Below the pieces are notes generated by a model, which ran no database searches, was not told the DNA's origin, and saw only the letters and a list, made by a program, of their open reading frames with translations. Below are positions 7,151-13,944 of a stretch of 29,982 nt of DNA, piece after piece. The translations under genes were made by a program, and so were the position numbers. Source of the DNA: JANFXS01 sp022791155 (GTDB lineage Bacteria > Bacillota > Clostridia > Lachnospirales > Anaerotignaceae); the NCBI GenBank assembly GCA_949743895.1, contig CATJUX010000077.1:1-29982 (forward strand). Reading direction: 5' to 3'. The first letter of the stretch is position 1. Each line of letters begins with the position of its first letter.

Positions 7151-8293
7151 ATGAAAAAAATAAATCTGATTGCCACAGCCGCTTTCGGCCTTGAATCATG
7201 CGTCAAACGAGAAATTGTCAAGCTTGGCTTTGAAAACATAAAAACATATGACGGCCGTGTTGAGTTTACAGGTGACGAAAATGATATAGTCAAAGCCAAT
7301 TTGTGGCTTAGGTTCGCCAGCAAAGTTCTCATAAAAGTTGGTGAATTCAAAGCAACCACATTTGACGAGCTTTTTGAAGGTGTGAAGTCACTTGACTGGG
7401 GAATGTGGATCACTGAAGACGGAAAATTCACTGTGACCGGAAAATCTGTGAAATCCACACTTTTCAGTGTTTCCGACTGTCAGGCGATAACAAAAAAAGC
7501 CGTTGTCGAAAAACTGAAGCAAAAGTATAATGTCTCATGGTTTGATGAAACAGGCCCTGAATATACAATTCAAGTTGCGCTTCTAAATGATGTTGCAACA
7601 CTCACGATAGACACTTCAGGAAGCAGTCTTCACAAAAGAGGATATAGAGAAACCGCAATGGAAGCCCCTCTCAAAGAAACTCTTGCCGCGGCCATGATAG
7701 ACTTGAGCTATTGGAACAAGAACAGAATTCTCCTTGATCCATTGTGTGGTTCTGGAACAATTCCAATAGAGGCCGCCCTCATTGCAAGAAACATAGCTCC
7801 TGGCCTCAACAGGAAATTTGCGTGTGAACAATGGCCCCAAATATCACCAGACATTTGGAAGAACGCACGTGTCAGCGCATATAAAGCCATCGACTATGAT
7901 TGCTGTCCGCTGATTTATGGAAGTGACATTGATGAAGCTGCAATTGAAGTTGCGCGCGAAAACGCTGAAAAAGCTGGTGTTGATGACTGCATAGAGTTTT
8001 CTGTCAAACCATGTCAAAACGCTGTTCTTTCAGGCGACTATGGCTGCATGATAACAAACCCTCCATATGGCGAGCGAATTGGAGATTTAAGCCCTGTTGA
8101 AAATTTATATAAGGACATTGGCAAGCTCATGTCAACAAACCCAACATGGGGCGCATATGTTCTCACATCTATGGAATATTTTGAAAAGCTTTTTGGGCGA
8201 AAAGCCGATGCCAAAAGGAAGCTGTTCAACGGCCGGATCAAAACCGATTATTATCAGTTTTATGGCCCACGCCCTCCAAAATTTAACTCATAA
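7151..8293 (+). CDS. ypsC: THUMP-domain class I RNA methyltransferase (YpsC/RlmL-N type)
   Basis: This protein matches the COG0116 family: a ferredoxin-like and THUMP RNA-binding N-terminus (about 1-160) followed by a Rossmann methyltransferase domain. The SAM site is LDPLCGSGTIPIEAA (195-209) and the catalytic loop NPPYGERI (303-310), typical of N2-methylguanosine enzymes. E. coli RlmL carries this module as its N-terminal half and modifies 23S rRNA G2445; the stand-alone Firmicutes form is B. subtilis YpsC. Its 380 residues are normal. ATG 7151 is preferred, with GGAG at 7139-7142; the ORF extension to 6830 overlaps tgt on the other strand. It is monocistronic and divergent from tgt. The target base is not certain. 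Confidence 0.9.
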   Translation: MKKINLIATAAFGLESCVKREIVKLGFENIKTYDGRVEFTGDENDIVKANLWLRFASKVLIKVGEFKATTFDELFEGVKSLDWGMWITEDGKFTVTGKSVKSTLFSVSDCQAITKKAVVEKLKQKYNVSWFDETGPEYTIQVALLNDVATLTIDTSGSSLHKRGYRETAMEAPLKETLAAAMIDLSYWNKNRILLDPLCGSGTIPIEAALIARNIAPGLNRKFACEQWPQISPDIWKNARVSAYKAIDYDCCPLIYGSDIDEAAIEVARENAEKAGVDDCIEFSVKPCQNAVLSGDYGCMITNPPYGERIGDLSPVENLYKDIGKLMSTNPTWGAYVLTSMEYFEKLFGRKADAKRKLFNGRIKTDYYQFYGPRPPKFNS

Positions 8294-8605
8294 ACCAGGA
8301 AGAAATTGAAACGAATAAAAACGCTTTGATGTGGCGCCATGCCAACTGATATATAATCTCGAAAAATGCTGTGCTTGTTGACACTGGCCTTAAAAATATA
8401 GAAAAAGAGTTTTAAAACACTGCATCGAATGTAACATTCGAAAATATAAGTGCTATAAATGTCCAAATTAACCTTCATTAAGGTATAGGTTTTCAAATTT
8501 ATGCCAAATATTCTTTTTAATTTTTTAAAATTCCCCATAACATTGAATGTCAACAAAGGCTACAACTTGAACTCCCGACAAAAAGCGTGGCCAAGGAGGG
8601 AGGGT
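8294..8605. other. AT-rich spacer with no gene seen
   Basis: This stretch holds two short hairpins (cgaatg taa cattcg near 8425-8439; acctt/aaggt near 8470-8485) and A/T runs but no convincing ORF, promoter or clear terminator. It leads directly into repeat copy B. Confidence 0.5.
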
Positions 8606-8709
8606 GTGGGAGGGCCGTTCGGCCTTCGCAACTATGAGATGGCCCTCCCACGGTCTTAAATGCCATTTAGAACAATATGAATTGATAAAATAATAGCTAT
8701 AAATGGCAG
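8606..8709 (+). repeat. Mosaic intergenic repeat, copy B (diverged)
   Basis: 8616-8641 is identical to 1-26 and 8643-8668 to 102-127 of copy A. The following 40 or so bases are recognisably similar but diverged. It lacks the middle module of copy A. gtgggagggcc (8606-8616) and ggccctcccac (8641-8651) form a perfect 11-bp inverted repeat, and tgccattt (8661-8668) with aaatggca (8701-8708) another of 8 bp. Confidence 0.85.
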
Positions 8710-8733
8710 TTTGAAAAAGCATACTTTTTCAAA
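8710..8733. repeat. Hairpin at the junction of repeat copies B and C
   Basis: tttgaaaaag (8710-8719) and ctttttcaaa (8724-8733) form a perfect 10-bp stem around the 4-nt loop cata. It sits at the centre of the two head-to-head repeat copies. Confidence 0.85.
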
Positions 8734-8887
8734 TTTCGTTATTTGTAGTTATTATCTGGTCAATTTTAGCTTTCCAAATGGCATTTAAGACCGTGGGAGG
8801 GAAACGGGCGGGTTCTCGAATTTTGCTTTGCGGAACGCTTCGTTCCACTCCGCGGTGTAGCCGTTTCCCGAAGGGAAATTCGAGAAC
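8731..8887 (-). repeat. Mosaic intergenic repeat, copy C (inverted)
   Basis: 8731-8801 is the exact reverse complement of 102-172. It is joined to a different second module (8802-8887) bounded by a perfect 12-bp inverted repeat, gttctcgaattt (8812-8823) with aaattcgagaac (8876-8887). Inside are hairpins ggaacg-ctt-cgttcc (8832-8846) and tttccc-gaa-gggaaa (8863-8877). With copy B it forms a composite palindromic element of about 280 bases. No ORF in it looks real. Confidence 0.88.
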
Positions 8888-8939
8888 ACGCCATGAGAAT
8901 CCAACCATTTCCACATTCAAAGCTCGTTTCATTTGCATC

Positions 8940-8972
8940 ATTTCCCGGGAAATCTGTTTTTTTTATTTCCCG
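8940..8972. repeat. 14-bp palindrome with a third arm
   Basis: atttcccgggaaat (8940-8953) is a perfect palindrome, and its arm atttcccg recurs at 8965-8972, giving a second possible stem with 8946-8953 (8 bp, T-rich loop). It lies just downstream of the TPR gene stop codon and may serve as an operon 3' end, although no T run follows on the minus strand. Confidence 0.6.
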
Positions 8973-9010
8973 CATTCTCGAACACTCATCCGCTTTATCA
9001 AATATATTCT

Positions 9011-10363
9011 CTATCCTTCTGACAAAAGCGCATTCAATTTTGCCTCTGACTGATCAAACACATTTGAACTGGCGAACTCATTTATAACTTTTGCATAATA
9101 TTCCTTTGCAGATTCTTTGTCTCCTTTGGCCTCGCTAATCAGCCCTAAATAGTATAACACATCATCCATGAAATTTTCTTTGTTTCCATATTCCACTGCT
9201 GTCAAAAACTGCTGTTCAGCATTGTCAATGTTCCCCGATGAATAGAGACGAGTTCCTTCATTATAAAAGTGTTCAGCCGCAAATGGATATGTCTCGTTTC
9301 GCAAAGATTCTATCTTCGCTTTATCCTCATCATCAAAATTTTCTATTTCAATGTCCTTCAAAAGCATTGCCGCTTCAAGTTTTTCGCCAGCCACGCTATA
9401 GTTCAGTGCAAGCTGAAAATTGTCGGCCTGTTCTTTGTTTGCAGCTTCAGCTCTATATTTTTCATTTTCCGTTTTCAACGCTGCATTTTCTTCTTCAAGT
9501 TCTTTATATTTTAAAGCGAAAGTTGAGGTGCCATTCATGTTCTCATCTTCCAGCTGTTCTATTCTTTTTTCAAGTGTATCTATGTTTTTCAAAAGCCCGC
9601 TTTCAATCCCCGGAAGCGCCAGGGCTCCAGCAATTGCTCCTGTCAGCAAAACGCCCGCAAAAAATGTCACAAATTCCCATCTAACACGAAATTTCTTTGG
9701 CAATTCATCATTATAACCAGTTTCTTTCACCTTTTTTTCAGGATATATATTGTTTTCTTCATTTATATCGGCTAAATATTCAAGAGCTTTAGGGTTGTGT
9801 TTGTCTTTGCTAAGCGCTTTTTCAATATAAAATTTAGCTTTCTTCTTATCTTTTTTCCCAATATAATAAGCCGCCATTATGTTGTAGGCGTCAACCAAAT
9901 TGGGATTGAAATCAACAGCTTTTTTCAGCTCTATAAGCGCCAAATCATCGCTTCCGTTTCTAAAACGTTCTATGGCTTTATTATAAAGCGAAACCGCATC
10001 ATTATATTTTTCAAGCGTTCTTCCATTCTTCTGTAATTCATATATATATTTTGAGGCTGGATTTTTGCTGCTTTTCATGCTCTCGCTTATGATCCATTGT
10101 TTGAGAGCATCGCCAATCATTCCCACTTGAAAATAAGCTATGCCAAGCAGGTTTCTCGCAACATAGTTTTTTTTGTCAAAAAGAACGCATTGGCTCAATG
10201 CAGCTATAGCCGCCGAATATTCTCCTTCTCTTGCGCAATACACACCACGGTTATACTGTTTCAGCGAAAGAGTTTTTATTCTGTTTATCAGCACCACATC
10301 ACTTTTGCAATGAGGGCAATATTTTCCTTTGTTAAATTTTTCACCACATATTTGGCAGATCAT
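9011..10363 (-). CDS. Zinc-ribbon, TPR-repeat membrane protein of unknown function
   Basis: The 450 residues have an ordered layout. A short zinc ribbon is at the N-terminus (C3-x2-C6 and C16-x2-C19). TPR-like helical repeats run about 33-95 and 117-205. A single membrane span is at about 231-253 (FVTFFAGVLLTGAIAGALAL). A likely coiled coil follows at about 257-312 (LEKRIEQLEDEN, YKELEEENAALKTENEKY), then more TPR-like repeats at about 313-450. The zinc ribbon and first TPR block are probably cytoplasmic and the C-terminal block outside. TPRs usually hold protein partners; no enzyme motif is seen. ATG 10363 has AAAGGTGG upstream. It starts 12 bases after the 59-residue ORF, in the folC operon. 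Function not recognised. Confidence 0.85.
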   Translation of the reverse strand: MICQICGEKFNKGKYCPHCKSDVVLINRIKTLSLKQYNRGVYCAREGEYSAAIAALSQCVLFDKKNYVARNLLGIAYFQVGMIGDALKQWIISESMKSSKNPASKYIYELQKNGRTLEKYNDAVSLYNKAIERFRNGSDDLALIELKKAVDFNPNLVDAYNIMAAYYIGKKDKKKAKFYIEKALSKDKHNPKALEYLADINEENNIYPEKKVKETGYNDELPKKFRVRWEFVTFFAGVLLTGAIAGALALPGIESGLLKNIDTLEKRIEQLEDENMNGTSTFALKYKELEEENAALKTENEKYRAEAANKEQADNFQLALNYSVAGEKLEAAMLLKDIEIENFDDEDKAKIESLRNETYPFAAEHFYNEGTRLYSSGNIDNAEQQFLTAVEYGNKENFMDDVLYYLGLISEAKGDKESAKEYYAKVINEFASSNVFDQSEAKLNALLSEG

Positions 10364-10375
10364 TTCATCCCACCT

Positions 10376-10555
10376 TTAATCCCATTTTCCTTTTGGTGAT
10401 ACATTTGAAACCCTCTTTGCATCTTCCTTATTTTTTGAAATATAATTGAGCATGTCCATTATGTCTTTAAGATCTGTTGAATGTATTGAGTCTTCAATGT
10501 CGCCAACTTCCAATATTGGCTCATATTTTTTTATTTCGTCACTGAAATCAATCAT
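10376..10555 (-). CDS. Small acidic protein overlapping folC, unknown function
   Basis: This 59-residue protein (starts MIDFSDEIKKYEPIL, ends SPKGKWD) has no signal peptide, membrane span or known motif; the middle is probably helical (DLKDIMDMLNYISKNKEDAK). Its ATG (10555) overlaps the folC stop in an ATGATTGA arrangement, an 8-base overlap typical of translational coupling. The longer ORF to 10585 reads further back through folC and is not needed. It is followed after 12 bases by the zinc-ribbon TPR gene. The compact overlap argues that it is real, but homology was not tested. Confidence 0.65.
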   Translation of the reverse strand: MIDFSDEIKKYEPILEVGDIEDSIHSTDLKDIMDMLNYISKNKEDAKRVSNVSPKGKWD

Positions 10556-11849
10556 TTTTCTCACCCGCAAACTTATACAGCTCACCTATAAGATAGAGAC
10601 TTCCGGCACAGCAAAGAACATCGTCTTTGCCAGTTATTGATTTGGCCAAATCATATGCTTTTCTTATGTCCTTTTCTCTTATGGTTTCAACATTATATGA
10701 AGCTATTGTTTCTGTCAGCTTGTCAACATCCCATTTTCTTGAGTTGTTTGGCTCTGTAAGCACAAGTTTGCATGCCAAAGGCACAAGCACTTCCATCATT
10801 TTTTCATATTCCTTGTCCCCAAGAATCCCCACAAGAAGTGTTATTTTGCTGTCTGAAAAATATTTTTTTAACGAACTTGCCAGCATATGTATTCCGTCAA
10901 TGTTATGTGCTCCATCAAGTATAACCGTTGGATTTTTTTCAACAATCTCCATTCTTCCGCTCCAGACAGCATTTTTCATTCCATCAGTCACAGCCTCGCG
11001 TGATATGAGAACACCTCTGTCTTCAAGCGCTTTGCAAGCAAGGAGTGCAGTGGCACAGTTATAAATTTGATAGTCACCAAGAAGATTAATTTTTATGCTG
11101 TCATATTTAATATATTCATTGCAAACGGAAAATTCTGTTCCCGTAATATCTTGAGATATTATGTCGATTTTCTGTTCTGAAGCATAATAAAGCTTGGCAT
11201 TTTTTTCATGTGCAATTTTTTCAATCACATCATAAACAGCCTCTTCCTGATTGTATAAAACAACAGGACAGCCTTCTTTAATTATGCCGCCTTTTTCAGC
11301 GGCTATCTCTTCAATTGTGTTTCCAAGATATTCCATATGATCCATGCTTATGGACATAATGACACTCAGCAATGGATTTTTGACAATGTTTGTGGCATCA
11401 ACGCGCCCGCCAAGGCCAACCTCAAGGACAAGAAAATCCACATTTTTCTTTGAAAAATATAAAAATGCCAAAGCAGTGACAACTTCAAAAACTGTTGGCT
11501 GTGATATAATTCCACTTTCAACAAGTTCATCACACTTTTTTTTGACAATTTCCATATTATCCGCAAAGTCCTCATCTGTGATGCAGACATTGTTTATTGT
11601 GTATCTCTCGTTGTATTTTTCAAGATGAGGCGATGTGTAAACACCAACGTTATACCCTTGTTCAATCAAGACACTTGACACAAAGCTGCAGCACGATCCC
11701 TTTCCATTTGTTCCGGCAACATGGATAACTTTAACTTTTTCCTGTGGGTTGCCAAGACTTTCCATGAGAGCACCAATTCTGTCAAGCGCTAAATCATAGC
11801 CAAGCCCATAAAGACTGTCAATATATTCCAAAGATTCTAAATAAGTCAT
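10548..11849 (-). CDS. folC: Folylpolyglutamate synthase / dihydrofolate synthase
   Basis: FolC adds glutamate to dihydropteroate and extends folate polyglutamate tails, using ATP. The 433 residues contain the P-loop GTNGKGS (46-52), TSPHLEKYNER (72-82), EVGLGGRVDATN (143-154), MDHMEYLG (169-176) and the C-domain DGAHN (312-316), all expected for a Mur-ligase-like folate enzyme. Length is normal. ATG 11849 has a GAGG site about 10 bases upstream. Its 3' end overlaps the 59-residue ORF by 8 bases. No other folate gene is in the window. Whether it has both activities or only the polyglutamate one cannot be told from sequence. Confidence 0.95.
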   Translation of the reverse strand: MTYLESLEYIDSLYGLGYDLALDRIGALMESLGNPQEKVKVIHVAGTNGKGSCCSFVSSVLIEQGYNVGVYTSPHLEKYNERYTINNVCITDEDFADNMEIVKKKCDELVESGIISQPTVFEVVTALAFLYFSKKNVDFLVLEVGLGGRVDATNIVKNPLLSVIMSISMDHMEYLGNTIEEIAAEKGGIIKEGCPVVLYNQEEAVYDVIEKIAHEKNAKLYYASEQKIDIISQDITGTEFSVCNEYIKYDSIKINLLGDYQIYNCATALLACKALEDRGVLISREAVTDGMKNAVWSGRMEIVEKNPTVILDGAHNIDGIHMLASSLKKYFSDSKITLLVGILGDKEYEKMMEVLVPLACKLVLTEPNNSRKWDVDKLTETIASYNVETIREKDIRKAYDLAKSITGKDDVLCCAGSLYLIGELYKFAGEKND

Positions 11850-11943
11850 TTCATAACCTCACTAAACACAAAAATTCACATAACGAAAAGCATTATTTTT
11901 CAACATATCTTTCAGCTTTTGCCTTTTTTATCTAAAAGCCTTT

Positions 11944-11972
11944 TACATAGCTTAATATCGTGCAAAAATCAA
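11944..11972 (-). promoter_or_regulatory. Probable promoter of the folC operon
   Basis: On the minus strand TTGATT (11972-11967) and TATGTA (11949-11944) are 17 bases apart, just after the ligA stop codon. The predicted leader is about 90 nt. A 10-bp palindrome, agtatatact (11977-11986), lies immediately upstream and overlaps the ligA stop. Confidence 0.5.
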
Positions 11973-11984
11973 TTAAAGTATATA

Positions 11985-13937
11985 CTATTGGCGTCTATTT
12001 GTAAACCGTTCAATAAATTCATCTTCAGTAATTATCTGTATTCCAAGCTCCTTGGCCTTTTTATTTTTTGATGCCTCTGAAAACGCGTCATTGTTTATAA
12101 GATAGTTTGTTTTTGAAGTCACGCTTCCTGTAACTTTCCCTCCCATTTTCTCAATCTCCGCTTTCATTTCTTTTCTGTTGGCATAGTGATTCACATCTCC
12201 CGTGATCACAAAATTAATTCCCGCCAGTGAGCCCTCTTCATCATTTTCATCTTTGTCTTTGAATGACAACATGCTCAGCGCTTTCTCAAAAAGCTCCATA
12301 TTTTTTGTGTTGGAAAAATACTCAACAATGCTGTGGGCAATTATTTGGCCAAAGCCGTCAACCTCAATCAATTCTTCTTCTGTTATTTTTTTTATTTTTT
12401 CAACATCATAGTCCGTGTTTTTGCACAAAAGTTTGGCATTGTTAAGGCCAACTTGGTTTATTCCCAATGCATATATAAAATTTGGCAAAGGCACATTTTT
12501 CGCTTTTTCAATGGCGTCAATCATATTTTTGAAACTTTTTTCTCCAAAGCCCTCCATTGCTTTTATTTCTTCTTCAAATTTGCCAATGCCAAAAATGTCA
12601 GTGTAAACCTCAATGAAGCCATTTTCAACAAATTTGTTCAACGTTTCCTCTGAAAGCCCTTCAATGTTCATGGCATCTCTTGAGGCAAAATGCGCAAGGC
12701 TTCTCACAATCTGCGCACGGCAAGTTGGGTTTGTGCAATAGAGCGCTTCTCCATCGCGCAGTTTTTTAACGGCTGTCTCTCCGCCGCACACAGGACACAC
12801 TTTTGGAATTTCCACATTTCCGCTTTTTGTCAAATTTTCTGCAATTTGAGGAATTATCATGTTGGCTTTGTAAACATTTATGACATCTCCTATGCCAAGC
12901 TGAAGTTCCTTCATAACGCTCAAGTTGTGAACACTGGCGCGGTTCACCGTTGTCCCTTCCAATTCAACCGGATCAAAAACAGCAATTGGATTGATGAGCC
13001 CTGTTCTCGAAGTGCTCCAGTCAATCTCTCTCAAAACAGTTTCAGCTGTTTCATCAGCCCATTTGAAAGCAATTGAATCTTTGGGAAATTTTGAAGTTTC
13101 TCCAAGACTGCTTCCATATGAAATGCTGTTGAATGTCAGCACAAGCCCGTCTGAAGCAAAGTCGTTGCTGTCTATTTTGTTTTCAAACTCTTTCACTGTG
13201 CTTTCAATGTTCTTTGCTGTCACAACGGCACTTTCAACTGTTTCAAAACCCATGCTGTTAAGCCACTTCATGTTTTCGGTTTTCAAATCGCTCAAACACG
13301 CGCCTTCAGCGCTCACAAGGCTGAATATATAAATCATCACGCCTCTTTGGGCTGAAATTTCACTGTTGAGCTGGCGAACAGTGCCACTGCACAAATTGCG
13401 AGGATTTTTATACTTTTCTTCATCACTCAATTCGCTGTTTATTCTTTCAAACTCGCTGTATGTTATGATTCCCTCGCCTCTCAGCACAAGCCGGCCTTCG
13501 AACTCAATTTTCACTGGAAGGTTGACAAAAAAACGTGCATTGTGCGTTATGTCCTCCCCAATTTCACCATTGCCACGTGTGACCGCCTGAACAAGCTCGC
13601 CATTTTCATATTTCAGCACAATTGTGAGCCCGTCTAACTTCCATGACATGACGCCCTCATTTTCTCCAAGCCAGTCTTTCAGACGGCCTATGTCCTTTGT
13701 TTTGTCAAGCGAAAGCATGCGGCTGTCATGGCGCACTTTCTCCAAACTGCTTAAAACGGTGTAACCAACATTTTGGGTTGGGCTTCCGCTCAAAACCATT
13801 CCTGTTTCCTTCTCAAGCCTCACCAATTCATCATATAGCTTGTCATATTCATAATCTGACATTGGGCTGTCAGCAAACTGATAATATCGTTTTGAGGCAT
13901 TATTCAGTGTTTCTATGAGTTCTTTCATTCTTTCCAT
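11985..13937 (-). CDS. ligA: NAD-dependent DNA ligase, divergent motif form
   Basis: LigA seals nicks in replication and repair using NAD. The 650 residues show the Ia domain (SDYEYDKLYDEL, from 27), the adenylylated Lys100 in KLDG, TRGNGEIGEDI (120-130), RGE (153-155), NPRN (178-181), an OB fold, a C4 zinc finger (C381, C384, C401, C406), helix-hairpin-helix repeats and a C-terminal BRCT domain (about 570-645). Compared with E. coli LigA, Glu113 is replaced by Ser98 (SWKLDG instead of ELKLDG) and Lys290 by Thr268 (DGLVLTFN instead of DGVVIKVN). I recall this SWKLDG form from other Clostridia. ATG 13937 (or 13928) lies 7 bases after the pcrA stop, with its GGTGG site inside pcrA. Confidence 0.92.
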   Translation of the reverse strand: MERMKELIETLNNASKRYYQFADSPMSDYEYDKLYDELVRLEKETGMVLSGSPTQNVGYTVLSSLEKVRHDSRMLSLDKTKDIGRLKDWLGENEGVMSWKLDGLTIVLKYENGELVQAVTRGNGEIGEDITHNARFFVNLPVKIEFEGRLVLRGEGIITYSEFERINSELSDEEKYKNPRNLCSGTVRQLNSEISAQRGVMIYIFSLVSAEGACLSDLKTENMKWLNSMGFETVESAVVTAKNIESTVKEFENKIDSNDFASDGLVLTFNSISYGSSLGETSKFPKDSIAFKWADETAETVLREIDWSTSRTGLINPIAVFDPVELEGTTVNRASVHNLSVMKELQLGIGDVINVYKANMIIPQIAENLTKSGNVEIPKVCPVCGGETAVKKLRDGEALYCTNPTCRAQIVRSLAHFASRDAMNIEGLSEETLNKFVENGFIEVYTDIFGIGKFEEEIKAMEGFGEKSFKNMIDAIEKAKNVPLPNFIYALGINQVGLNNAKLLCKNTDYDVEKIKKITEEELIEVDGFGQIIAHSIVEYFSNTKNMELFEKALSMLSFKDKDENDEEGSLAGINFVITGDVNHYANRKEMKAEIEKMGGKVTGSVTSKTNYLINNDAFSEASKNKKAKELGIQIITEDEFIERFTNRRQ

Positions 13938-13944
13938 GCTGCAA

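Noticed and set aside
8812..8887. Nested hairpins read as a tRNA or CRISPR repeat unit
   Set aside because: No tRNA arm signature or CCA end, and no regularly spaced direct repeats with unique spacers.
8729..9053. Overlapping ORFs in repeat copy C on both strands
   Set aside because: They are explained by the repeat and its palindromes and have no ribosome binding sites.
11977..11986. Palindrome agtatatact before folC as a second HisR site
   Set aside because: It differs from the his palindrome AAGTATACTT at the centre and sits upstream of an unrelated folate gene; probably a chance AT-rich palindrome.
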